DNA from: Hymenobacter ginkgonis
GTDB lineage: Bacteria > Bacteroidota > Bacteroidia > Cytophagales > Hymenobacteraceae
Length of the DNA: 64,000 nucleotides
Direction: 5' to 3'
Assembly: GCF_009755225.1 (NCBI RefSeq)
Contig: NZ_WQKZ01000002.1
Location: forward strand, 682,001 to 746,000
Shown: positions 8,599 to 17,691 of the stretch, one piece after another
Numbering within the stretch: position 1 is the first letter of the stretch
How the letters are laid out: each line of letters opens with the position of its first letter
The notes under the pieces: model-generated
What the model was told of the DNA's origin: nothing
The model's input: the letters and a program-made list of their open reading frames with translations, nothing else
Databases searched by the model: none
Program-made: the position numbers and the translations under genes

Positions 8599-11013
8599 GT
8601 GAAAAAACTATACACCGTAGTAAAAGCAATGCCACTGTTGCTGGCCACGCTAGGCGCTCAAGCGCAGTACACGTTCTCTTCCCCCTCCCCCTATACCCAG
8701 GACTTTGGCAACATGGCCACTGGCAATACGGCCACCGCGGGCTATACCCAATTTGGCAGCGATGGCACTGCCTCCAATTTGCAGGGTATGATAGTGGGCT
8801 ACTCGCCAGCTGGCAGCACTGCGTTCTACGTACTGGGGGGCGCAGTTGGGCCCAATGACGGTTCTAATAGCAATCCTGGTGCGTACAGCTTTGGTGATAT
8901 GGGCTCTACCGAACGGGCGCTGGGCGGCATTGCGGGCGGCTTTACGGGCCGCGGCTACATTGCGGTGCGGCTGCGCAATAACTTAGGAGTGCCCATCAAA
9001 AACCTGGACATTCGCTATGCTTTTGAGCAGTGGTACAATTCGACCATTTCTACAAATGCGAAATTCACTACATACTACCGGCAGTACCCCTCTACCGGCA
9101 CGGCCTATGCCCCGGCCGACCTAGCCGAAGACAAAACCGCTACTACTACCACCTGGACCCGCGTGCCGGAACTAGATTTGCCCGCCCCCGCTACAGGTAC
9201 CGAGAAAGGCCTAACCAACGGCAACTCTGATACCTACAAGCGGACTACGGAGTACCGCCTGATGAACGTAAACTTGGCTCAAAGCGATGAGATTATCGTG
9301 TGCTTCGAGTATGTGTTCAGTCCGACTACCAACGGCAACGGCATGGGCATTGATGACATTGTTATCAACCCCGAAACCAACGTGCTATATTCCAAAACTA
9401 CCGGCAACCTCGATAATACCGCTACCGGCACTAGCGCTACTTGGGGCCAGAACCCCGACGGCAGCAACCCCCTCGCGAGGGCCGTCGATTTCACGGCTTC
9501 CGATGTTACCTATTACGTGCAGGGTACCAACACTGCTACGCGCCTTGGCAGTGGCAGCTGGCAGGTAACGGGCACCAACTCGCACGTAGTGGTGGGCACA
9601 GCCGCGGCGCCGGCTACACTTTACATAGCGCCCACCGACAATATAACCGCTACTATTGACGTGCCCAGTAGTTCGACGCTGCGGATAGATAATAACGTGC
9701 CTACTACCACGGGCCTCAAGCTAGGCAGCCTAACCACCGGTAGCACAGTAGAGTACGTTTATACCAATGGTGGCCAGAACGTGCTGCCCGCCGCTTACTC
9801 CAACCTCACATTTAGCAACAGCGCGAAGTTTTTGAACGCTGGAGCAATTACGGTGGGCGGCACACTAATACTGCCCAAAAGCATCACCTTGGGCAACTAC
9901 AACCTGACTATGCTCCGCAATGCCGTGCTCAACCGCGCTAGCACCGGCTTGGTGATAGCCACCGGGAGGGGCGAGTACCGGGCTACCGTTATTGGGGCTC
10001 AGGGCAGCAGCGTACCGGTGCTATTTCCGGTGGCTACTACGGCTACCACCTATGTGCCAGTTTTTATCACGGCGGGTAGTACCGACAAGGATGAAACCTA
10101 CCGGGTGCGGGCTATTGACAACGTATACGCTGCATATAACAACCCCGGCACGAATGCAAACGCCGTGTGGACGTCTTCCGGAACGCCCCTAACTAATACG
10201 GCCAATGTGAATACAACCTGGTTTATCAGCCACGAAACGAGCGCAACTGTGGCAGCTACGCTAAAGCTGGGCTGGAATACCAATAAGCAAGGCAGCAGCT
10301 TTGTGCAGGGCAGCGCGTACATCGACCACTACTCAACCAAATGGGACGGGGTAATTCAGGACGCTGGGGCAACCACTCCGGATGGTACGGGCCAGTCCAC
10401 GGTGCAGCGCACGGGTGTGAGCAACTTCTCGCCGTTTGCCATAACCTCTAACCCAAGTAGTGGGCCACTGCCGGTGCAATTGGTAGCATTTGAGGCGCAA
10501 CGCGCTGGCGCCACCGTGGCCTGCACCTGGACCACCGCCAGCGAGCAAAACAACGACCACTTTGTAGTTGAGCGCAGCTTGAACGGCGAAGATTTTGCCC
10601 CATTGGGCACCGTAGCAGGCTACGGCTCTAGTGCGCAAGCTCATACGTATACCTTCGTGGATAAGCGCCCCGCCACAGGCCTGGCCTACTACCGCTTGCA
10701 GCAGGTAGATGGGGATGGCTCGGCTAGCTACTCACCTATCGTGGCCGTACGTACGGGCAAGGCCGCCACCTTAGTGGCAGTGCCCAACCCTAGCACCGGC
10801 CAGTTTTCACTGCAAACTGACTACAGCGCGCCTACGCAAGTGCAAGCGTTGGTGCAGAATGCTATGGGCCAAAACATATTGTCGGCCAGCCAACTAGTAC
10901 CAGCTGGTCCGTCTGCCCTACCCCTCGACTTGAGCGGGCAACCGGCCGGTGTGTACTTGGTGCAGCTCCTCGGCCCTACTGGCCCGGCAACGCTGCGCCT
11001 GCTGAAGTACTAA
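8599..11013 (+). CDS. Large secreted protein with type IX sorting domain
   Basis: The GTG at 8599 (or TTG at 8596) starts a protein of about 804 residues with a Sec signal ending near GAQAQ. Ser/Thr/Gly/Asn-rich beta-type sequence fills the middle. A later segment (PVQLVAFEAQRAGATVACTW, then TTASEQNNDHFVVERS) is a fibronectin-like module common in secreted Bacteroidota proteins. The last 80 residues (VPNPSTGQFSL to YLVQLL) match a type A C-terminal sorting domain, the signal for type IX secretion. It is likely a cell-surface or extracellular protein without a visible enzyme domain. The secretion genes porP/gldKLM are in the same window at 59.7-64 kb. Confidence 0.8.
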   Translation: MKKLYTVVKAMPLLLATLGAQAQYTFSSPSPYTQDFGNMATGNTATAGYTQFGSDGTASNLQGMIVGYSPAGSTAFYVLGGAVGPNDGSNSNPGAYSFGDMGSTERALGGIAGGFTGRGYIAVRLRNNLGVPIKNLDIRYAFEQWYNSTISTNAKFTTYYRQYPSTGTAYAPADLAEDKTATTTTWTRVPELDLPAPATGTEKGLTNGNSDTYKRTTEYRLMNVNLAQSDEIIVCFEYVFSPTTNGNGMGIDDIVINPETNVLYSKTTGNLDNTATGTSATWGQNPDGSNPLARAVDFTASDVTYYVQGTNTATRLGSGSWQVTGTNSHVVVGTAAAPATLYIAPTDNITATIDVPSSSTLRIDNNVPTTTGLKLGSLTTGSTVEYVYTNGGQNVLPAAYSNLTFSNSAKFLNAGAITVGGTLILPKSITLGNYNLTMLRNAVLNRASTGLVIATGRGEYRATVIGAQGSSVPVLFPVATTATTYVPVFITAGSTDKDETYRVRAIDNVYAAYNNPGTNANAVWTSSGTPLTNTANVNTTWFISHETSATVAATLKLGWNTNKQGSSFVQGSAYIDHYSTKWDGVIQDAGATTPDGTGQSTVQRTGVSNFSPFAITSNPSSGPLPVQLVAFEAQRAGATVACTWTTASEQNNDHFVVERSLNGEDFAPLGTVAGYGSSAQAHTYTFVDKRPATGLAYYRLQQVDGDGSASYSPIVAVRTGKAATLVAVPNPSTGQFSLQTDYSAPTQVQALVQNAMGQNILSASQLVPAGPSALPLDLSGQPAGVYLVQLLGPTGPATLRLLKY

Positions 11014-11034
11014 CCACGCGCCTACCCCCTACTA

Positions 11035-11062
11035 AAAAGGCAGCCTGGCAACGGGCTGCCTT
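11035..11062 (+). terminator. Terminator of the secreted protein gene
   Basis: AAAAGGCAGCC and GGGCTGCCTTTT form a hairpin followed by T-rich DNA, 21 bases past the stop codon. Confidence 0.75.
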
Positions 11063-11081
11063 TTGCCTTTTTAAAGACCCA

Positions 11082-11130
11082 AAAACCGGTTGTCAGGGCG
11101 TGCGTACTGCGCGCCCTGACAACCGGTTTT
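11082..11130. repeat. Perfect palindrome between convergent genes
   Basis: AAAACCGGTTGTCAGGGCG and its exact complement at 11112-11130 flank an 11-base GC-rich loop. It is a second, bidirectional terminator-like structure after the hairpin at 11035-11062, facing the convergent transporter gene. Confidence 0.7.
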
Positions 11131-11204
11131 GTTAACTCGAATAGCTTCTTAAGGAGCACTGCCCGACGCCTAGAGCGCGGTAGTATTTATTGCCCGGCTA
11201 AGCC

Positions 11205-12221
11205 TCAGCGAGCGCGGTGAATAATGAAAACGCCTGCCAGAATAATGCCCATGCCGGCTGCGTGCCATTGGTTGAAGGCCTCGCCGTCGAGCGCGCCCCA
11301 GCCCAGCGCCACAATGGGAATCAAGTAGGTGCTCGACGACGCAAAAAGTGTCGTCGAACGCTGAATGAGCATATTGAACAGCACCGTAGCTACCGCCGTG
11401 CTCATGGTGGCCAGTAGGGCAATGTAGCCAAACGCTGGCCATGCTCCCGGCACGGTGGCCAGCTTATGCACGAAGTCCGTGCCCAGCAGCAAATACGCCA
11501 GCGCCGGCCCGCCAATGAGTAGCAGCAGCAACGACGTCACGGCCATCGGCGTCATGGCGTTTAAGCGGTGCTTTATCACGTTCACACTGAGGCCGTAGCC
11601 AATAGTAGCTGCCACAATGTAGAGGCCATACCAGGCGTTGCCCGCGCCGGTGGGGGTAGGGGCCGTGCCCACTAGGGCATCACCGCTGCCGCCCAGCAGC
11701 ATCAGCACCACCGTGCCCACCAAGCCTAGCCCGATGCCCAGCACCCGTAGTCCCGTCAGGCGCTGCCCAAACAGCAGCGCGCCCACCAGCAGCGCAAACA
11801 CCGCTGTGAGGGCATTGAGCACGCCAGCCAACCCCGAGGCTAGCTTGGTTTCGGCATAGGCAAACAGAAAGGCCGGGATAAGTGTGCCCACCGTGCCACT
11901 GAGTGCCAGCCACTTAAAACGGCTGCGCTCGACGCGCCCCACCTCGCGCAGGGCAAAGGGCAGCAGCAGCAGGGCCGCTACGCTCACGCGCGTGGCCCCG
12001 AGCTCCATGGCCGAAAACACCACCAAGCCTTTCTTCATTAGAATAAACGACGTGCCCCATATCAGCGACAGCACCAGCAGCAGCCCCCAGGCGGCGGGCG
12101 ATACGCTGCTTGCCGCCGTAGAAGTAGGCACGACCTCGGGCGCGGCCGCCACGGCGGGGAGTGCCTCAGCATCGAGGAGGGGGGTAGGCACTGGCGAGGC
12201 AGGAACGGAACGAGGAAGCAT
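11205..12221 (-). CDS. DMT-superfamily (EamA) transporter
   Basis: The protein has 338 residues with two EamA domains of about five helices each: the first begins LLLVLSLIWGTSFILMKKGL near residue 50 and the second near residue 190 (YIVAATIGYGLSVNVIKHRL). About 45 N-terminal residues are Pro/Ala-rich and not conserved, so the real start may be internal. EamA proteins export metabolites or take up small organic compounds; substrate is unknown. It is divergent from rpiA. Confidence 0.8.
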   Translation of the reverse strand: MLPRSVPASPVPTPLLDAEALPAVAAAPEVVPTSTAASSVSPAAWGLLLVLSLIWGTSFILMKKGLVVFSAMELGATRVSVAALLLLPFALREVGRVERSRFKWLALSGTVGTLIPAFLFAYAETKLASGLAGVLNALTAVFALLVGALLFGQRLTGLRVLGIGLGLVGTVVLMLLGGSGDALVGTAPTPTGAGNAWYGLYIVAATIGYGLSVNVIKHRLNAMTPMAVTSLLLLLIGGPALAYLLLGTDFVHKLATVPGAWPAFGYIALLATMSTAVATVLFNMLIQRSTTLFASSSTYLIPIVALGWGALDGEAFNQWHAAGMGIILAGVFIIHRAR

Positions 12222-12312
12222 GCCCCAAAATTACGGCTGCGCGCGGGGGCAGCAGGGTAGGCCGTAGCGGCTTATTTAGCGTAACATTGCCCAAATTATT
12301 ACCTGCTTCCCT

Positions 12313-13074
12313 ATGCTACCCCCTGCCAACCTGCCCAACTCCGCCGCTACTTTGCAAGACCAGGAAAAAGCCCAAGCCGGCGCCGCGGCCCTGCGCTGGG
12401 TGCGCGATGGCATGCTGCTGGGCTTGGGTACCGGTAGTACATCGGCGCAGTTTATTAGGCAGTTGGGGGTGGCAGTGCAGGCAGGGCTGAAAGTGCAGGG
12501 CACCGCCACCTCGCTGGCCAGCGAGGCGCTGGCGCGTGAGGTAGGCATTCCGCTGGTGGCACCGCGCCGGGGCCTGCGCTTCGACCTAGCTGTGGATGGG
12601 GCCGATGAGCTGGATGGCCAGCTACGCCTCATCAAAGGCGGTGGCGGGGCGTTGCTGCGCGAGAAATTGCTCGAAACGGCTTCCGACTATTTGCTGGTAG
12701 TAGTCGATTCGTCGAAGGTAGTACCCACCCTGGGCCGCTTCCCGCTGCCGCTCGAAGTAGTGCCGTTTGCGCTGCCCTGGGTACTCGATGCCGTGGAGGC
12801 GCTGGGCGGCGCGCCCGTAGTGCGCATGGCCAAAAATGACGCAACCACTTACTATTATTCCGACCAAAAGAACCTGCTGGTAGACTGCCACTTCGGCCAA
12901 ATTGCGGATGCCGAGCGGTTGGCAACGCAACTCAAAACCATCCCGGGCATTGTGGAGCACGGTCTTTTTCTCGGTTTAGCCAAAGCGGCTGTGGTAGTGC
13001 GCGGCGGCGAAGCCTTCGTGCTGCGGCCTGGCCAGGAGGCGCGGCCGGCGTCGGACTTTGCAGAACTGCCGTAA
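12313..13074 (+). CDS. rpiA: Ribose-5-phosphate isomerase A
   Basis: The protein has 253 residues. The phosphate-binding segment LGLGTGSTSAQFI is near residue 40, and the active-site segments DLAVDGADELDG and IKGGGGALLREKLLE follow, as in RpiA enzymes that interconvert ribose 5-phosphate and ribulose 5-phosphate. It ends about 30 residues beyond the usual core (GGEAFVLRPGQEARP). It converges on the pgl-zwf-gnd operon, so both branches of the pentose-phosphate pathway lie side by side. A 97-base palindrome separates them. Confidence 0.93.
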   Translation: MLPPANLPNSAATLQDQEKAQAGAAALRWVRDGMLLGLGTGSTSAQFIRQLGVAVQAGLKVQGTATSLASEALAREVGIPLVAPRRGLRFDLAVDGADELDGQLRLIKGGGGALLREKLLETASDYLLVVVDSSKVVPTLGRFPLPLEVVPFALPWVLDAVEALGGAPVVRMAKNDATTYYYSDQKNLLVDCHFGQIADAERLATQLKTIPGIVEHGLFLGLAKAAVVVRGGEAFVLRPGQEARPASDFAELP

Positions 13075-13082
13075 TCAATACC

Positions 13083-13179
13083 AAAAAAGGCCGTATTGCT
13101 AAACGCAGTAAAGCATCTCTACCGCACCCGTTATGGCGTAGTAGAGATGCTTTACTGCGTTTAGCAATACGGCCTTTTT
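13083..13179. repeat. Long palindrome, bidirectional terminator
   Basis: AAAAAAGGCCGTATTGCTAA and the following GCAGTAAAGCATCTCTAC pair with the complement ending GGCCTTTTT at 13179; arms are about 40 bases. The AGCATCTCTACCGCA part of the loop side resembles the inner part of the repeat at 222-318. It lies between convergent rpiA and pgl. Confidence 0.85.
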
Positions 13180-13195
13180 AGCGGCGGAGTAGCAG

Positions 13196-13933
13196 CTAGC
13201 TGCTTTGCTGATTCTTTAATTCCTTCGCCGCGGCCGCATCCAAAAACCAGTCTACTTCGTCGCTCGATGGAGCAATAAGTTGGGCTGGGTATTGCTCAAT
13301 ATCCCGGTCAAACTCCAAGATTTGCTGCACGGCCAGCGCCTTGCTTGCGCCATATACTAGGAAGGCAATGGCTCGCGCTTGGTTAAGGAGCGGGGCCGTC
13401 ATGGTGATGCGAAATACTTGCTGCTCAGGCAAAAAGACTTCCTTCACCCCCACGGTCGTATCGTGCAAAACTGGGGTGTGCGGAAACAGCGAGGCCGTAT
13501 GGGCATTGTCGCCTAGCCCAAGCAGCACGAGGTCGAAACGCGCTTTTTTCTCCTCAAAAAATTCCTCAATGGCCAGCGCATACTGCGTAGCCGCTTCGGC
13601 GGGGGGTAGGCGCGTATCGACGGCAAATACCTGCGCCGACCGAATTGCCAGCGGCTCAAACAGCGCCTTTTTAGCCATCAAGTAATTGCTGTCGGGCGAG
13701 GTTTGGGGCACGTTGCGCTCGTCGCCGAAGAAAAAGTAAACCTGTTCCCAGGCTACTTTCTCTCGGTATTCGGGCGATGCCAGTAGCTCGTAGAGTTTTT
13801 TGGGCGAGCTGCCACCCGATAGCGCCACCGCAAACCGCCCGCGGGCGGCTACGGCTTGGCTGGCTACCGCCACAAAATAATCGGCTAGGGTCCGCAGGAC
13901 TTCGTCGGCTCCGGGAAAAACGTGAAGTTTCAT
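13196..13933 (-). CDS. pgl: 6-phosphogluconolactonase
   Basis: The protein has 245 residues of the DevB/NagB-like fold. ALSGGSSPKKLYELL near residue 37, FFFGDERNVP and LGLGDNAHTASLFP match the conserved motifs of 6-phosphogluconolactonase, which hydrolyses the lactone made by glucose-6-phosphate dehydrogenase. It is the last gene of a gnd-zwf-pgl operon and starts four bases after the zwf stop, so translation is probably coupled. Confidence 0.93.
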   Translation of the reverse strand: MKLHVFPGADEVLRTLADYFVAVASQAVAARGRFAVALSGGSSPKKLYELLASPEYREKVAWEQVYFFFGDERNVPQTSPDSNYLMAKKALFEPLAIRSAQVFAVDTRLPPAEAATQYALAIEEFFEEKKARFDLVLLGLGDNAHTASLFPHTPVLHDTTVGVKEVFLPEQQVFRITMTAPLLNQARAIAFLVYGASKALAVQQILEFDRDIEQYPAQLIAPSSDEVDWFLDAAAAKELKNQQSS

Positions 13934-13937
13934 CGGA

Positions 13938-15452
13938 CTATTTTTTGCTGCTCAGCGGGAGCGTAAACCAGTGAAAACCGTCCTTCGCAATAAGCGCTTC
14001 GGCCACCTCCGGGCCCCACGAATCGGCCGAATAGTTGGGGAAATTCTGGCTCACGCGGTTTTGCCACGAAGTCACGATGGGCATCACCAAGTCCCAGGCC
14101 TCCTCTACCTGGTCGCCGCGCATAAAGAGCGTTTGGTCGCCGAGCATTACATCGAGCAGCAGCGTTTCGTAGGCTTCGGGGGCCTGCGCCACGTAGGTGC
14201 CCTTGTAGTCAAACACCATGTCCACGGTGTTAAGCATCATTTCCACGCCGGGGCGTTTGGCCTGCACTTGCAGCCGAATGCTCATTTCGGGCTGAATGCT
14301 GATAACCAAACGGTTTTGGCGCATCGTATCCGCCGTTTCGGGCGGAAAGATGAAGTGCGGCACATCCTTAAACTGAATGGTGATAACCGATGCCGAGCGG
14401 TGCAAGCGTTTGCCAGTACGCAAGTAAAACGGCACTCCTTGCCAGCGCCAGTTGTCAATGAAAAACTTCACTGCCGCGAAGGTTTCGGTGTTCGACTGCG
14501 GGTTGGCACCGGGCTCCTCGCGGTAGCCGGGCACCTGCGCCCCTTCTAGCCAACCAGCGCCGTATTGCCCCCGCACGGCCTGCTCGCGCACGCTCTCAGG
14601 CGTAAAGCGGCGCATGGCGCGCAGCACGTCTACCTTGCGGTTGCGTACCTCCTCGGCGCTGAAGCTGATGGGCGGCTCCATAGCCACGATGCACAGCAAT
14701 TGCAGCAGGTGGTTTTGAATCATGTCGCGCAGCGCGCCCGAGCCGTCGTAGTAGCCGGTGCGCTCGCCTACCCCCAGTTGCTCGGTTACCGAAATCTGCA
14801 CGTGCTCGATGCTATTGCGGTTCCAAAGCGGCTCCATGATGGCGTTCGCAAAGCGAAAAGCCATGATGTTCTGCACCGTTTCCTTGCCCAGGTAGTGGTC
14901 GATGCGGTAAATCTGCTTTTCCTGGAATATGCGGCCCAGCAGCAGGTTCAGCTCCTTGGCCGATTCTAAGTCGTGCCCAAAAGGCTTCTCAATAACGATG
15001 CGCGTACGCTCGGCATCGGTTGTGAGGCCAGCTTTGGCCAGGTTTTCGGCAATAATAGGGAAGAAGTTAGGTGCTACCGCCAGGTAATAAATAACGTTGG
15101 CGGGCGCTTTCCATTCCTTCTCTAGCTCCTTAATGCGGGAAGCAAAGTCCTTGTAGGTCTCGGCGTTCTGCACATCGGCGGCTTGGTAGTGCACACGGGG
15201 GCCAAAGCCGGCCCACTTGTCGTCGGCTACCTTGCCGCTGCGCGAGAACTCGTTGATATCCTTCAGCATCCGACCCTGGAATTCCTCGTCCGTGAGCTTG
15301 GTGCGGCCCGTGCCGATGAGGGCAAATTGCTCGGGTAGCCAGCCTTCGAGGTACAGGTTGTAGAGGGCCGGGGCCAGCTTGCGGGCGTTCAGGTCGCCGG
15401 TGCCGCCAAAAATGACGAACACAGTCGGCTGCGATTTTAAAAGGGCGTTCAT
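13938..15452 (-). CDS. zwf: Glucose-6-phosphate 1-dehydrogenase
   Basis: The protein has 504 residues. The NADP-binding motif FGGTGDLNARKLAPALY begins near residue 15, and the active-site signature RIDHYLGKETVQNI is near residue 200. It catalyses the first step of the oxidative pentose-phosphate pathway. Its start codon directly abuts the gnd stop codon and it precedes pgl, giving the complete oxidative branch in one transcript. Confidence 0.95.
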   Translation of the reverse strand: MNALLKSQPTVFVIFGGTGDLNARKLAPALYNLYLEGWLPEQFALIGTGRTKLTDEEFQGRMLKDINEFSRSGKVADDKWAGFGPRVHYQAADVQNAETYKDFASRIKELEKEWKAPANVIYYLAVAPNFFPIIAENLAKAGLTTDAERTRIVIEKPFGHDLESAKELNLLLGRIFQEKQIYRIDHYLGKETVQNIMAFRFANAIMEPLWNRNSIEHVQISVTEQLGVGERTGYYDGSGALRDMIQNHLLQLLCIVAMEPPISFSAEEVRNRKVDVLRAMRRFTPESVREQAVRGQYGAGWLEGAQVPGYREEPGANPQSNTETFAAVKFFIDNWRWQGVPFYLRTGKRLHRSASVITIQFKDVPHFIFPPETADTMRQNRLVISIQPEMSIRLQVQAKRPGVEMMLNTVDMVFDYKGTYVAQAPEAYETLLLDVMLGDQTLFMRGDQVEEAWDLVMPIVTSWQNRVSQNFPNYSADSWGPEVAEALIAKDGFHWFTLPLSSKK

Positions 15453-16982
15453 TTACAGCTTCGGTTTAGTAGTCTCCTCGTTCGACTGCTTTACACCGGG
15501 CTCGGGCGGCGTAGTAGGTGGCTGGTTGGTAGCCGGGCCGGCTGGGGCTTCGGGCTTGCTGCGCATGCCCGTCCACTGGGTATGGAAAACGCCCTCTTTA
15601 CCAACTAGTTCGTAGGTGTGCGCCCCAAAGTAGTCGCGTTGCGCCTGAATGAGGTTGGAAGGGAGCCGCGCCGTGCGGAAGGCATCGAAGTAGCCTAGCG
15701 CGCTGGTGAAAGCCGGCACCGGTAGCCCGGCAGCCGTAGCAGCGCCAATTATGGTGCGCGAGCCACCCACTGCGCCTTTTACTAGCTCTTGCACTTTGCC
15801 ATCGAGTAGCAGGTGCGCCAAGTTGTTGTCGCCCTGGTAAGCGTTGTAGATATCATTCAGAAAGGCCGACCGAATAATGCAGCCGCCGCGCCAAATGCGG
15901 GCAATGGTGGCCAGCTGCAAATCATATTTGTATTCGGTCGAGGCATTAGCCAGCATGTTCATCCCCTGGGCGTAGGTGATAATCATGCTGAAATAAAACG
16001 CCTGTTCTAGGCTGGTCAAAAAGGCTTCCTTATCCTCCGTCAGCGGTTGCTCATCGGTGGGGTAGAGGCCGGCCAATTGCACGCGCAGCTCCTTGTACTT
16101 CGACAAGTCGCGCATGGCCACGGCCGTATCTACCGTGGGCAGTGGTGCTTGCAGGTCCATCGCTACTTGCGACGTCCACTTGCCCGTGCCCTTGGCCCGC
16201 GCCTCATCCTTAATGTCGTTAAACAGCAGGTGGTCGCCGTCGGGCGTTTTAAAAGCGAAAATATCCTTGGTAATGTCAAGCAAAAAAGATTGCAAGCGGC
16301 CCTCATTCCACTTCGTGAACACCGCGCCGATTTCGTCGTCATTCAGCTTCAGGCCATTTTTGAGCAAGCCGTAAGTTTCGGCAATCAGCTCCATCAAACC
16401 GTATTCGATGCCATTGTGCACCATCTTCACAAAGTGCCCGGCGGCCCCCGGCCCCATGTAGGCCACGCAGGGCTCGTCGCCAACGTGCGCCGCGATGGCA
16501 TCAAACACTGGCTGCATGGTTTTGTAGGCATCCTTATCGCCGCCCGGCATCATGCTAGGGCCAAAGCGGGCGCCTTCCTCCCCACCGCTCACACCCATGC
16601 CGAAGAAGTGAAAGCCTTTCTCAGCCAGTTCTTTATCGCGGCGCGTAGTGTCCGTAAAGTACGAGTTGCCGCCATCGATGAGAATGTCACCGGGGCTTAG
16701 CAGCGGCACCATGTCGGCAATAACGCTGTCGACGATGGGGCCGGCGGGCACTAGCATCATAATGGCGCGCGGCGTGCTGATGCTCTGCACAAAGGCTTGC
16801 GGGTCGGTAAAGCCCTGCACGGGCTTATCCTTGCCTTCCTGAGCCAGCAAGTCAATTTGCTTCTGGTTTTTGTCGTAGCCGGCTACCGCAAAGCCATGGT
16901 CGGCCATATTCAGTAGGAGGTTACGGCCCATTGTGCCGAGGCCAATCATGCCAAAGGCGTACTGCGTGGGGGTGTCGCTCAT
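15453..16982 (-). CDS. gnd: 6-phosphogluconate dehydrogenase, decarboxylating
   Basis: The ATG at 16982 is chosen because MSDTPTQYAFGMIGLG leads straight into the nucleotide-binding motif GLGTMGRNLLL; an upstream in-frame start adds only Pro/Leu-rich residues. The protein of 509 residues contains GVSGGEEGARFGPSMMPGG and GHFVKMVHNGIEYGLMEL, catalytic motifs of the family. It oxidises 6-phosphogluconate to ribulose 5-phosphate, the substrate of RpiA encoded nearby. The last 30 or so residues (from about KPEAPAGPATNQPP on) are a Pro/Thr/Glu-rich tail not usual in the enzyme. It is the first gene of the operon. Confidence 0.94.
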   Translation of the reverse strand: MSDTPTQYAFGMIGLGTMGRNLLLNMADHGFAVAGYDKNQKQIDLLAQEGKDKPVQGFTDPQAFVQSISTPRAIMMLVPAGPIVDSVIADMVPLLSPGDILIDGGNSYFTDTTRRDKELAEKGFHFFGMGVSGGEEGARFGPSMMPGGDKDAYKTMQPVFDAIAAHVGDEPCVAYMGPGAAGHFVKMVHNGIEYGLMELIAETYGLLKNGLKLNDDEIGAVFTKWNEGRLQSFLLDITKDIFAFKTPDGDHLLFNDIKDEARAKGTGKWTSQVAMDLQAPLPTVDTAVAMRDLSKYKELRVQLAGLYPTDEQPLTEDKEAFLTSLEQAFYFSMIITYAQGMNMLANASTEYKYDLQLATIARIWRGGCIIRSAFLNDIYNAYQGDNNLAHLLLDGKVQELVKGAVGGSRTIIGAATAAGLPVPAFTSALGYFDAFRTARLPSNLIQAQRDYFGAHTYELVGKEGVFHTQWTGMRSKPEAPAGPATNQPPTTPPEPGVKQSNEETTKPKL

Positions 16983-17136
16983 CGGGGTGTCTGGGAGAAG
17001 TGAGGGGTGAAACGGCAAAGGAAGGCTATACGCAAAAACGGCTGGTAAGCTGCCCGCCAATTGCCAGCGCTACCCCCCCGTTCGGCTACGAACTGCCTGT
17101 TTAACGTAAGAAACCTTCGCCCAATTAGTTTTAAAA

Positions 17137-17583
17137 ATGCCAATTCGCACCTGGATTTTTGGTGGGTTGGTGGCCTTGGCGCTCGTGCCCGCGCTGGCCG
17201 CCACTAGCGCCCTACCCCCCGGCCTAGCCCAAACCCTGCGCGCCAGCCGCTGGAAGCAGCGGGTGCTGCTTATTGGCGCACCCAGCGCCACCCAAGCCGA
17301 TTTTCAACGCCAAAAAACCTTGCTTGCTACCGAGGCTAACGGCTTGGCCGAACGCGATTTTCAGGTGTTGGAAGTGCTCTATGACCAACTCTCGCCCGCC
17401 GACCGCCAGTATTGGCAGCAGCAGTTGGGGCAGGCGCTCGCTGGCTTCGTCGTGGTGCTGGTGGGCAAAGACGGTGGCGTGAAGCAAACCAGCGCCCGGC
17501 CCCTACCCCCCGCCGCACTCTTCAGCACCGTGGATAAAATGCCCATGCGCCGTGAGGAAATGGGCCGCAAGGATAAAAATTGA
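17137..17583 (+). CDS. DUF4174 domain protein, secreted
   Basis: The protein has 148 residues with an N-terminal signal segment (about 22 residues). The core has RVLLIGAPSAT, a Q-x-x-x-LL stretch, LAERDFQVLEV, VVLVGKDGGVKQTS and DKMPMRREEMGR, which are the landmarks of DUF4174. The fold looks thioredoxin-like but lacks a CxxC pair. Function is unknown; periplasmic location is inferred. It converges on the dus gene with a palindrome between. Confidence 0.75.
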   Translation: MPIRTWIFGGLVALALVPALAATSALPPGLAQTLRASRWKQRVLLIGAPSATQADFQRQKTLLATEANGLAERDFQVLEVLYDQLSPADRQYWQQQLGQALAGFVVVLVGKDGGVKQTSARPLPPAALFSTVDKMPMRREEMGRKDKN

Positions 17584-17609
17584 GGCGTCGCTTGTTTGAC
17601 TAAATCATT

Positions 17610-17655
17610 AAAAAAGAACGTCCTGCTTCGATTTCGCTCAGCAGGACGTTCTTTT
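17610..17655. repeat. Short palindromic repeat, bidirectional terminator
   Basis: AAAAAGAACGTCCTGCT and AGCAGGACGTTCTTTT form a near-perfect hairpin with a short loop. The arm GAACGTCCTGCT is identical to the outer arm of the repeat at 2442-2551. It lies between two convergent genes. Confidence 0.8.
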
Positions 17656-17691
17656 ATTTTAGCGAAACGTTCTTCTTACAGAAGTCTTTGC

